Shown: piece by piece, positions 8,085-16,082 of the stretch | How the letters are laid out: every line of letters begins with the position of its first letter | Numbering within the stretch: the first letter of the stretch is position 1 | Source: Chara braunii | Lineage: Eukaryota > Streptophyta > Charophyceae > Charales > Characeae | Length of the DNA: 20,178 nucleotides | Direction of reading: 5' to 3' | NCBI GenBank assembly: GCA_003427395.1 | Contig: BFEA01000292.1 | Span: 1,596,904 to 1,617,081 of the forward strand | Position numbers and translations under genes: made by a program | Notes under the pieces: generated by a model | Database searches by the model: none | The model's input: the letters and a program-made list of their open reading frames with translations, nothing else | Told to the model about the DNA's origin: nothing

Positions 8085-8404
8085 GAGAATGGAGAAGGAT
8101 GGAGGAGGCAGGCACCATCACACAGTGACGATGTCGCTCTCCTCTCCATTACCCTACATCTCCTCACATCTGATCTTCCCCGCTTCCTTTGACATCAATC
8201 AATCAACGAATCGCAGGATAGTGCGTATGAATATGATTGTCAACAATGATCAAATAACAACCTTGGATAAACATGAAGAAGAGAAGAAAGGCAGTCCAGA
8301 TAAAGGGAAAAGAGAGAAGGATGAAGGAGGTAGACACCACCATATGGTGACGGTGTCCTTTTTTTCCTTCACAGCGCCCTATTTCCTCTTCTTCCCTGAC
8401 CCTT
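8085..8404 (+). repeat. Diverged direct duplication
   Basis: GAGAAGGATGGAGGAGGCAG followed by CACCATCACACAGTGACGATGTC (8091-8133) recurs about 220 bp later as GAGAAGGATGAAGGAGGTAG and CACCACCATATGGTGACGGTGTC (8313-8357). Both are followed by a pyrimidine-rich stretch ending CTTCCCCGC or CTTCCCTGACCC. The second copy contains the palindrome CACCATATGGTG. Confidence 0.6.
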
Positions 8405-8440
8405 GATGCTCAAAATAATCACAAATACTTTAATAATCAC

Positions 8441-8441
<1 letters not shown>

Positions 8442-8510
<69 letters not shown>
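8442..8510. repeat. (TAA)n microsatellite 1
   Basis: About 23 TAA units; the first of six such tracts that punctuate the satellite array. Confidence 0.97.
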
Positions 8511-8513
<3 letters not shown>

Positions 8514-9218
8514 TAAGGAATATGATTGTGAATAATATACAGAAAACCAAGTTGCGAAATCACATAGATTGTCTAAGTGGTCGTGTACGTGCAAAGAGTA
8601 AAAATGCACTGAGTGTCCTTCCAAATAGAACAATACAAAGAAGTAATGAGCCAATGTTCAAGCCTGCAGGCCACACCATCACAGTACCCAAAGTTGCTCT
8701 CTCTGTCTGGCGCACAACGCTCAGCCTACTATACCATACCATCCTACGCTACAGCTGGTTCACACAACAGGATCACTTCGCTTCACATGTCTGTCCATAC
8801 CATCGGCGACCTCTCTTTCATGTACCAGATACGTATCTCGTCACCCTAAATCAGACCTTGATCATCCCACACAACGCCTGACTCCTTGAAAAATACTCGG
8901 TCATCCCCTATACCCCCTAGCGCCCTGCAGCCCGGCTATGGCCGCCTACGCCCCGCTGCCCTGTTTTGTGTGCAGGTGCCCAGGCACAACTTTCGTGGCC
9001 TGGGCCATCTGTACGACGCAACTTAGTGAGGTTCGCGCTTTCACCCAACCAACTGATGTGCTGCAGGAGCCTAAATACCCACATACGGAAATGTCGAATT
9101 GGGCCCGTGACGAATATTCAAGCCCGCCTTCACTTAGGGTGGGCATTTAACTTGCTGGGTCCTTGGCCCAGAACAATGTGATGTCTGATAGGGCCACTTG
9201 AGGGCTTGATCCTCACAA
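8511..9218 (+). repeat. Most diverged satellite unit, with unrelated sequence
   Basis: The opening ATATAAGGAATATGATTGTGAATAATATACAGAAAACCAAG resembles the start of later units, and GTCTGGCGCACAACGCTCAGCCTACTATACC (8708-8738) matches the hairpin core CTGGCGCTCGGCGCCCAGACTAC. The part from about 8880 to 9218 is not clearly satellite. No gene is recognised; open frames on both strands overlap without motifs. Confidence 0.5.
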
Positions 9219-9219
9219 C

Positions 9220-9276
<57 letters not shown>
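9219..9276. repeat. (TAA)n microsatellite 2
   Basis: About 19 units of ATA/TAA between the diverged unit and satellite unit A. Confidence 0.97.
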
Positions 9277-9277
<1 letters not shown>

Positions 9278-9692
9278 TAAGGAATGTGAGCAGTAACGAA
9301 CTTCAGCAATAAACAACATCATATACACAAGACCAGATAGTCGTAACCTCGCACCAACATCAGGACTGTATCACGAGTTTCACCAAATAAGAGCACACCA
9401 AAAATTCATAATTGATAATGCTGAAATAATCTCATTATCATCACCAACGAAAAACCAATGTTGATTTCCTATCCGACGCTCGGCGCTCAGACTACAGTTG
9501 GCAGATCCTATCTAGCCTATACTACAGCGTCGAATGATGATGACAACAAATTTTCGGAAGTATGAGCATACAATAGCCAGTGTCGCCTGCTTCCATCAAC
9601 ATGTGTGTTTCCCGCATCATTCACAACCCCTTTCCCCCAACACACAGATACCACTTGTACCCAATAGACCACCCTGCGTCCCTACCTAGTTA
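9277..9692 (+). repeat. Satellite unit A
   Basis: It contains all landmarks of the family in order: GAACTTCAGCAAT, AACAACATCATA, ACCAGATAGTCGT, CATCACCAACGAA, CAATGTTGAT, CGCTCGGCGCTCAGACTACAG, GGCAGATCCTATCTAGCCTATACTAC, TCGGAAGTATGAGCA, then GTGTGT..CACACAG. It is not directly followed by a TAA tract; about 750 bp of other sequence intervenes. Confidence 0.85.
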
Positions 9693-10442
9693 GAGGTAGG
9701 TAAGCCCTGCTATGGTTGCCCGCTGTCTGTCTGTCTGTCTCTGTTTGTCATTGTCTGTGTGTCTAACTGTTTGTCTGTATCTGTTTTCCGCTATCTGTCC
9801 GATACTGTTTGTCTGTCACTATATGTCCGTTTGTCACTGTTTGTCTGTATGTTCGTGCCTGTTTGTCAAGTCGTCAGTTTGTATGTTTGTGCCTGCCTGT
9901 CTCCCTCTCTTCTCTTTCACCGGGGACGCGGCACGATCCAGTCAATCCCAGTCCGGTCCAGCAAGTACCATGAGGGACTGTGTGCACCATGGGCCGATGA
10001 AAAAGGGCAGACCAATGAGCTATCAGAAGTATAAGTCAAGAGGCAGCGCCCAACCATTCATTCATTCCTGCGTGAGCCATGCGGAAGTGCTGCCACAACG
10101 ACTTGTGCAGGGAGGTCTGCAGTGAGCCAGGAGGACGCAGTGGGCGAGAGAGAAGGAGCTTAGTGTAGTGATAGGGTAGAGACATCCATAGCTGCCATAG
10201 CTGTAGTTAGAGTGAAGTGTCTGTGTGCATGTGCGAGTGTTCGGAGTTACGCGTGTGGGATACCCAGGGTGATGCAGTGTACGCGAACAGAGAGTTGTGC
10301 GGGCGCTATATCGCCATAGCTGATGAAAGTGAACTCACATTTGAGTTTCTTCATCTCTGAGTTTTGAGCGGGCGCATATCGCCAGTTTGTTGCGCTACTG
10401 TTTGCATGCATGAAAAGTGTGAATGAAAGCGAGTTTGATCGC
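9693..10442. repeat. TGTC-rich cryptic microsatellite and unassigned DNA
   Basis: From 9721 to about 9905 the plus strand is an impure CTGT/TTGT tetranucleotide repeat. Frames across it translate repeated C, L, S and V and are not proteins. From 10298 to 10384 two near-identical copies of GCGGGCGC(T)ATATCGCCA flank a stem-loop (GATGAA/TTCATC with AACTC/GAGTT inside, 10322-10355). Nothing else is recognised. Confidence 0.6.

Positions 10443-10496
<54 letters not shown>
10443..10496. repeat. (TAA)n microsatellite 3
   Basis: About 18 units preceding satellite unit B. Confidence 0.97.
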
Positions 10497-10497
<1 letters not shown>

Positions 10498-11064
10498 CAG
10501 GGAAAATAAGCGATAGTGAGATGACAATTCCTGATTACACCATCACTTCGAAAGCCAGATAGTCACTCCGTGTCCAGAGAGCAGCATTGCACCAATAATA
10601 CACCAATGGAGATTCGTAGTACTGAAACCCAATGTCAAGGAGAGCGTACTCTCTCTGCATCAACACAAGAGTTCAGTCCCTTCACTCCCCTACTCTGCGC
10701 TCCGTGCCCAGCCTACCCCTACACAACTACTGCAGCCTGCGAATTGACAATGCAACTGTTGACATCAGCGGCAACCCGAAGTACTTGAAGATGTCGCCCA
10801 TGCAGACCATCGCCTATACAAGGTAAGTGCCCTCACATCATCATCATCATCATCGTTACAGACCCAATGCCGACATCCTACCTGGTGTTTGGCATGCAGA
10901 TTACAGGTGGCAGATCCTATCTAGCTTATACTGCGATGCCATAGGTGACGTCAACATATTTCCGAAGTACGAGCAATCTCGACAAACGCCACATGCATTA
11001 AACACCAGGTACGTCTCTCTCCTCTCTTACAACCTCCATCCCCAACGCACAGATACTATGCACT
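10497..11064 (+). repeat. Satellite unit B (diverged 5' half)
   Basis: The second half aligns well: CATCATCATCATCATCGTTACAGACCCAATG (10838-10868), GGTGTTTGGCATGCAGATTACAG, GGCAGATCCTATCTAGCTTATACT, TTTCCGAAGTACGAGCAA and CCAGGTACGT..CGCACAG. The first ~330 bp shares only fragments (CCAGATAGTC, AGCAGCATTGCACCAA). A consensus 5' splice site AGGTAAGT lies at 10820-10827. Confidence 0.75.
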
Positions 11065-11088
11065 TAATAATAACAATAATAATAATAA

Positions 11089-11131
<43 letters not shown>
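11065..11131. repeat. (TAA)n microsatellite 4
   Basis: TAA repeats with CAA and AAAA interruptions, following CAGATACTATGCACT at the end of unit B. Confidence 0.95.
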
Positions 11132-11135
<4 letters not shown>

Positions 11136-11524
11136 TGATTATGCACGGAAAAAACGAGCAACAGCGAACTTCAGAAACCAAGCAGCATTATACTCACACT
11201 ACCGGGTAGTCGTGACCAACAGCAGAATGGCATCACGAGTTTCACCAAATAGGAAGACACCCAAAGCTCAAAATTGACTATGCTGGAATAGTCTCATCAT
11301 CATCATCAACGAAGTATCAATGTTGATATCCTATCTGGCGTTCGGTCCATACTACAGATCGCAGATCCTAACTAGCCTACACTTGAATGCTGAAGATGAC
11401 GACACAACTTTTCCGAAGTACGACCAATGCCACAGGCATCAGCACCAGGTAAGTTTCTCGTTTCATTCACAACTTTCGATCCCTCACTCACAGATGGCTC
11501 GTGCACCCAACCCATCGTGCACCC
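11132..11524 (+). repeat. Satellite unit C
   Basis: A full unit with all landmarks. The core hairpin is altered to TCTGGCGTTCGGTCCATACTA, and the donor-like site is the best of the family, CCAGGTAAGT at about 11446-11455. It ends GTGCACCCA directly before the next TAA tract. Confidence 0.9.
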
Positions 11525-11592
<68 letters not shown>

Positions 11593-11613
11593 TAATAATA
11601 ATAATAATAATAA
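11525..11613. repeat. (TAA)n microsatellite 5
   Basis: The longest tract, nearly 30 units with one CAA interruption. Confidence 0.97.
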
Positions 11614-12005
11614 AGATGAACAATAACTAACTTCAGCATTCAAACAACATCATAGACACAAGACCAGATTGTCGTGACCTCGAACCAATCAGCAGGATTG
11701 CATCACGCGATTCATCAAATAAGCACAGCAAAAGCTCATATTTGACAATGCTGAACCAGTCTCATCATCATCGACGAAGAACCATTATTGGTATCCTATC
11801 TGGCGCTCGGCGCCCAGACTATAGATGGCAGATCTTATCTATCCTATTCTACAATGCCAAAGATGTCGACAACGACTCTCCTGAAGTACAAGCAGATAGC
11901 GGCCAATGCTGCATGCTTCCCACACCAAGTATGTCTCTCGTATCACTCACAACCTCGTTCCCCCACTCACAGATGCTACGCGGACCCAAGGACCATAGCG
12001 CTCCC
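11614..12005 (+). repeat. Satellite unit D
   Basis: A full unit. The core TATCTGGCGCTCGGCGCCCAG forms a TCTGG-CGC/GCG-CCAGA hairpin with a TCG loop. It ends AAGGACCATAGCGCTCCCT before the TAA tract. It is most similar to unit E, indicating the most recent duplication. Confidence 0.9.

Positions 12006-12071
<66 letters not shown>
12006..12071. repeat. (TAA)n microsatellite 6
   Basis: About 22 units between satellite units D and E. Confidence 0.97.
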
Positions 12072-12074
<3 letters not shown>

Positions 12075-12487
12075 TGCAAAAAATATGAGAAATAGTGAAC
12101 TTCAACAATCAAACAACATCATATTCATAAGAACAGATAGTCTTGACCTCGAACCAATGGCAGCATTGCATCACGCGATTCATCAAAGAAGAACACACCA
12201 AGAGTTCATAATTGACAATGCTGAAATAGTCCCATCATCATCAACGAAGAACTAGAGTTGATATCCTATCTGGCGCTCGGCGCCCAGACTACATGTGACA
12301 GATCCTATCTAGCCTATACTATGAAGCCGAAAGATGGCGTCAACAACATTCCGGAAGAACGAGCATATGGCGACCAATGTCGCACGCTTCCAGCACCAGG
12401 TATGTCTCGCACTACACTCACAACCTCGTTCCCAACTCACAGATGCCACTAGCACCCAAGGACCACCATCCGCCTCATCCAGCATAT
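12072..12487 (+). repeat. Satellite unit E (last, no TAA tail)
   Basis: It carries all landmarks including the same core hairpin as D. It ends ACCCAAGGACCACCATCCGCC and is followed by unrelated (TA)n/(CA)n DNA instead of a TAA tract. Confidence 0.9.
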
Positions 12488-12499
12488 TGCAGGGCCGTC

Positions 12500-12645
12500 C
12501 GATATATATATATGTATATATATGGTCCGACTATATAAACACACACATATATATATATACATATATACTTATTCCTAACCCACGTGGCCAGTTCCCTCTC
12601 CCTTTCTCTCCCTCTCACACACACACACATACCGGAACACACACG
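12500..12645. repeat. (TA)n and (CA)n low-complexity cluster
   Basis: Interrupted TA tracts at about 12502-12527 and 12546-12570 and CA tracts at about 12539-12548, 12617-12630 and 12636-12643. GTCCGA(TA)n..GGTCCGAC makes the first tract lie between two GTCCGA copies. Confidence 0.85.
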
Positions 12646-12718
12646 TAGTAGTGCACCGTTCCAAGTCTTTGTGTCAGATTCATTTGTTGCAGCTAATTCT
12701 ATCGATGAAACTACTATA

Positions 12719-12747
12719 AGGTAAGTCGAGCTATCCGAGACTTACCT
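12719..12747. other. Hairpin made of opposed consensus 5' splice sites
   Basis: AGGTAAGTC and GACTTACCT form a perfect 9-bp inverted repeat around an 11-base loop. Each arm, on its own strand, is the consensus donor AG|GTAAGT. Confidence 0.6.
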
Positions 12748-13205
12748 GTTTTTTCTTTTCCCCATTGTCGTCATTGTTGTTGTCGGCATACTTGATGCTC
12801 CCCCTTTCGCTATGCAACACACCCTGTCACGATGCGCTGCATGCCCAGACAGGACTCGTAGAGAGGCGCATTCCAACGGGTCGGGCGGATGCATCGTGCA
12901 TCAGCAAGTTTTCGCCCTCCTACACGGTAAGTAGCAGATGCAGGGCCCAGGCACCTGCGCCATCGTTCGTTCCGTCCGGATCACCACCATCACCAACTGT
13001 AATGGAGGTAAGTCGTTTTCTCCTCTCCTTCCCTTCTTCTCTCCTTCTTCTCCTTCTTCTTCTTCTTTTTCTCCTCCTCTCCTTCTTGCTATCCCTTTCG
13101 GGTTGCTTTCCTTTGTTCTGATGTGTCCTTACCCCATCGTTACCTCCATCATCACGCGCTGTCGACTTTCCTCATCGTGATTGCCACCTTCCTCGCTCAA
13201 TCTGT

Positions 13206-13370
13206 GTGTAACCCCGCCTTGCGCCCGTGCTCCTTTTTTTAGTGCGCGCCTCTTCCGCTTTACTTATGAGCGCCACCTCCCTTGCGCCCACTTCCTCTCA
13301 CCGTGCATCCGCTCACTCAACCTTTGCGCAACACATCCTCCCGCACGTTTCCTGCTGGCCCGTGCCTAGA
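13206..13370 (+). repeat. Artefactual direct repeat, copy 1 (165 bp)
   Basis: It runs from GTGTAACCCCGCC to GCCCGTGCCTAGA and appears identical to 13409-13573 on reading through both. The duplication ends exactly at the adapter. Confidence 0.97.
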
Positions 13371-13408
13371 CTGTCTCTTATACACATCTAGATGTGTATA
13401 AGAGACAG
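13371..13408. other. Illumina Nextera mate-pair junction adapter
   Basis: CTGTCTCTTATACACATCT (13371-13389) is followed directly by its reverse complement AGATGTGTATAAGAGACAG (13390-13408). These are two Tn5 mosaic ends back to back, the known Nextera mate-pair junction. It is library sequence left in the assembly, not genomic DNA. Confidence 0.98.
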
Positions 13409-13573
13409 GTGTAACCCCGCCTTGCGCCCGTGCTCCTTTTTTTAGTGCGCGCCTCTTCCGCTTTACTTATGAGCGCCACCTCCCTTGCGCCCACTTCCTC
13501 TCACCGTGCATCCGCTCACTCAACCTTTGCGCAACACATCCTCCCGCACGTTTCCTGCTGGCCCGTGCCTAGA
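13409..13573 (+). repeat. Artefactual direct repeat, copy 2 (165 bp)
   Basis: Identical to 13206-13370; after its last base the sequence continues AACATCGTCG. One of the two copies plus the adapter (203 bp in total) is probably not in the genome. Confidence 0.95.
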
Positions 13574-14184
13574 ACATCGTCGTTGTCGTCTCCTTCTCCT
13601 CCTCCTTCTCCTTATTCTTTTTCTTCGTGCACGCTCCGTTTCTCTTTCCTACAAGTTGCTCTATTCTTCTTCTCCTTTGCACGCTCCTCGTCTTCTTCTT
13701 CGCGCGCCTCTCTCTTCTCTTCTTCTGCGCATCCACCCCGCCTTCCTCTTTCTTGCGTTGCTCCCTGTTTCTCTGAGTTCACCCTCCCCGACTTCGCGAT
13801 TGAGTCGGCTAATCGCGCCGTGCCCCCGCTCTACCTCGCTTGCTCAAGCTCCTGCTCGCGTGCGCTACCACCACACGTTTCCCTGCCGGTTCCCCCCTCT
13901 CCTCACTTCTTCTTCCTCTCCTTCTCCTTCTTCTTCTTCTCCTTCTCCTTCTTCTTCTCCACGCGTTTTCTCATCTTCCCCCTCGCGCGACCTCCTTTGC
14001 TATCCCCTGCGCACGACTTATCACTCCACCTAGTTCTTCCTAAGTTGTGCACGCCACGCTTCTACTCACGAACTCCGCGTTGTCACGGAGCCAGACTTAC
14101 TCGAAGCTCAACTATAACGACGGGATATCGAACACTATGTCAAGAATGGATTTGCCCGAGAATCAAGGCAAATTCATTAAGGTA

Positions 14185-14330
14185 AGTGCAATGAGAAAAA
14201 AAAAAAGAGGTAAAAAATAGAAAAGAAAACGAAAAAAAATTGTACGAGGAATGAAAAACGAAAACGAAAAACAAAAAGAAAAAGAAAAAGAAAAAGAAAA
14301 AGATTCAAAGAAAAGAAAAGAAGAATCTAA
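14185..14330. repeat. A-rich tract with (AAAAAG)n
   Basis: Purine-rich sequence dominated by GAAAA and AAAAAG repeats, following AAGGTAAGT at about 14179-14187, another consensus donor site. Confidence 0.85.
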
Positions 14331-14344
14331 CATCTATCTACGCT

Positions 14345-14458
14345 AGCTCACCAAGTGGCGGGCCCCCGTTATAGCAGGGGCTCAAGACTTAACTACCCTA
14401 CTAACTGTAACTAATTCCTGATACGGAGGTCGCGGGTTCGAATCCCGCCCGTCCGAGG
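14345..14458 (+). mobile_element. tRNA-like module with intact T-arm
   Basis: The sequence has CTAGCTCACCAAGTGG (A-box-like, one inserted base), a GCCCC/GGGGC stem-loop, and then a perfect T-arm: GCGGG, loop TTCGAAT, CCCGC (14432-14448), with B box GGTTCGAATCC-like. The 3' side CCGTCCG has no matching 5' acceptor strand, and A to B spacing is longer than a standard tRNA. It is read as a tRNA-derived SINE head or pseudo-tRNA; a tRNA with an intron or long variable arm is less likely. Confidence 0.45.
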
Positions 14459-14499
14459 GCAGGCGGAAAAGGCAGGCCCCGCCCCTCTACAACTAGCTA

Positions 14500-14592
14500 A
14501 AAAAGCTAGCCCGGAAGCAGGTCAGACTCGATCCCAAGATCCCTTGCATATCAGTCTATACCTATACCTACTGGGCTAGCTCTTTCCACGAT
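14500..14592 (-). mobile_element. tRNA-like module, opposite strand
   Basis: The minus strand reads GAGCTAGCCCAGTAGG, an exact A-box match, then TGATATGCAAGGGATC, then GGGATCGAGTC in the B-box position. AGCTAGCCC (14504-14512) and GGGCTAGCT (14573-14581) form an inverted repeat around it. It faces the plus-strand module at 14345-14458. Confidence 0.4.
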
Positions 14593-14639
14593 ATGGTAAA
14601 GAGTCGCCTTCCTATAAGTAAATGTAGTTGGCCCGACTT

Positions 14640-15072
14640 TCTTAGTCTGCGTGTGTGTGCATACTAGTCAGCGTGCCTATCCGTATGCTTGTCGGCTTGA
14701 GTATGTGTGCAACCCACAATGGCACTTGGTTGAGTAGACGACCCGAAGGACCGGTACTTACCCGCGGCCGTGACATTAAGGGTTACGGCGGGGAAAACAC
14801 TCAGGTTGCGGGGAAAGAGGCCCGCCACACTTAAGATCAACGGAAAAACTCCAGGAGCAGGTAGGCCGGTACCACATTAAGTAGGGGCAGATGTGCCCGG
14901 TACTCTAGGCGGAGCAGAAGAAGACAAAGGTTGACATTTTTAGAGGCCCAGTACCGGTAGGGAGTTGGGTACCAATTCAAGTAGCCTGAGTTCGGTCACT
15001 GTGCGGACGATATCAGGACTTGCAACGGTGTCTCCCTCCGCAAAGGGATGAAGGCACCAACTGCTTGGGTAG
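14640..15072. repeat. Diverged repeats with CCGGTAC and ATTAAGTAG motifs
   Basis: CCGGTACTTACC..GACATTAAGGG (14751-14782), CCGGTACCACATTAAGTAGG (14866-14885) and GGGTACCAATTCAAGTAGCC (14967-14986) recur about every 100 bp, with GGCGGGGAAAA and GTTGCGGGGAAAG also repeated. No gene is recognised. Confidence 0.5.
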
Positions 15073-15084
15073 TCGCGCGGACGT

Positions 15085-15110
15085 GAAGTTGCCACTCGAG
15101 AGGCGACTTC
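15085..15110. other. 9-bp stem-loop
   Basis: GAAGTTGCC pairs with GGCGACTTC (one T-G wobble) around an 8-base loop, inside the open frame that follows. Confidence 0.5.
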
Positions 15111-15159
15111 CCTTTCCACATATGGGCGGCGGAGCTGGAGCTTTAACCCCAGTCACGGC

Positions 15160-15645
15160 ATGCGAGTAAGGACAGAGGTACCGACTGCCGTTACTTATCA
15201 CGATAGGCAGTGCGTTTTTCTAGGCTGTCTCGGACGCATGGCCGGGGTTGGATTAATTTTTCAGTCGTCTTTTGATTTTACGAAGGCGCGACCTACTAAC
15301 TTTTCCATATCGGCCGGTCCGATGCCCCTGGACTCGTTGTACTTAATTTTTGCCTTACCGCCTGAGCCTTTGACTGATTTAGATCGTGGTCCCCGCATCC
15401 CGCACGATTTTCTCTCGTTCTCTTCCAACCCTCCGGCCCTCGTGGCCGAAGACTTTCAATTTTTACTAACCCTTACCTGTTGTTGTATGCGTCGTACCAC
15501 TGAGTATGATCGCCTAGAAATCTCGGCCTCAATGGTCGAGAAGTTTGCTTCACAGCACCAAGCCAAAAAAAATTCTCACTTTTTACCCCAGACCGTCCCC
15601 CATATGGTAACCGGCGTCGATCCTGCATTGAATGTAAAATCATGA
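15160..15645 (+). CDS. Hypothetical ORF, unrecognised
   Basis: 161 codons from ATG at 15160 to TGA at 15643-15645. The frame is open further upstream to 15073, just after TAG 15070-15072, so the true start or an exon boundary could lie earlier (up to 191 codons). Composition is protein-like and mixed, with a leucine/proline-rich middle, a TCCCMRR cysteine cluster near residue 110 and a basic, hydrophilic C-terminus. I recognise no domain. Neighbours are repeats on both sides, so a fragment of a mobile-element protein is as likely as a host exon. A strong hairpin begins at the stop codon. Confidence 0.3.
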   Translation: MRVRTEVPTAVTYHDRQCVFLGCLGRMAGVGLIFQSSFDFTKARPTNFSISAGPMPLDSLYLIFALPPEPLTDLDRGPRIPHDFLSFSSNPPALVAEDFQFLLTLTCCCMRRTTEYDRLEISASMVEKFASQHQAKKNSHFLPQTVPHMVTGVDPALNVKS

Positions 15646-15673
15646 GCAAATACCCTTGTAAGGGTGTTTGTTC
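15644..15673. other. Strong hairpin at the ORF stop codon
   Basis: GAGCAAATACCCTT pairs with AAGGGTGTTTGTTC: 14 consecutive pairs, two of them G-T wobbles, around a nominal GT tip. It starts at the second base of the TGA stop. It is not followed by a T run, so it is not a bacterial-type terminator. It could be the palindromic terminus of a repeat or a 3'-end structure. Confidence 0.65.
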
Positions 15674-15679
15674 CGACAA

Positions 15680-16082
15680 CGCATCAAGTCAAAACCGATG
15701 AAGTCTGAGTACCATATCAGTTGAACTGAGTTTACTGATTGAGTCAATTGCTTATCGCTCAACTTATCGAGTTTTGTCGAGTTTGATCTGAAGTGGTCGG
15801 TTAAATTTTGATCTTTTGTTATTGGTTTTCATCATCTTCTGCTCTGTTCTTTTCAGTTATCGTTTCGACTCATGTTGATTTTGATGTATGTTTTTATCGA
15901 CTACAGTCGATTATTTTTGTTGCAGTTATATTCGATAAATGCAATTTTATTTTTCGAGTTATATGTCTAAGGGACTAGGATCAAGTGGTGAGTTTTACTC
16001 TTAGCTAAGACTATTTTAGTCAATCGGTGTGCGCTTCGTACTTAGGAGATCAACGTCATAAGGAAGGAAGCGTACCTATATT
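15680..16082. other. T-rich intergenic DNA, no gene
   Basis: TCGA and TCGAT motifs are frequent (for example GTTTTGTCGAGTTTGATC, TCGACTACAGTCGATT). I see no open frame worth noting. Confidence 0.5.

Larger units (their letters stand above)
13010..14035. repeat. Pyrimidine-rich low-complexity region
   Basis: A plus strand rich in CTT, CTC and TTCTTC runs. Long open frames in two or three frames (13181-14185) translate S, L, P and F strings and share the same bases, as expected for a stop-poor CT-rich strand. It contains the adapter artefact. A stretch near 13755-13860 is less biased but no family is recognised. Confidence 0.75.

Noticed and set aside
9712-10125. 137-codon ORF rich in C, L, S and V
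   Set aside because: The first two thirds translate the impure CTGT/TTGT repeat.
11372-11630. Poly-Ile and poly-Asn ORFs across the TAA tracts (also 8430-8654, 9134-9328, 11788-12255)
   Set aside because: They are pure translations of the trinucleotide microsatellites and adjoining satellite.
12500-12570. TATA-box promoter
   Set aside because: The TA runs are microsatellite in nature and no gene starts downstream.
13371-13408. A genuine Tn5-type insertion or natural 38-bp palindrome
   Set aside because: The two mosaic ends abut with nothing between them and match the known library junction exactly; a real insertion would have transposon DNA between the ends and a 9-bp target duplication, not a 165-bp one.
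13181-14185. Overlapping long ORFs on the plus strand
   Set aside because: They arise from a CT-rich strand with few stops, translate to S/L/P/F strings in several frames at once, and run across the adapter duplication.
15644-15673. Bacterial rho-independent terminator
   Set aside because: No T-run follows the stem and the window is eukaryotic in character.
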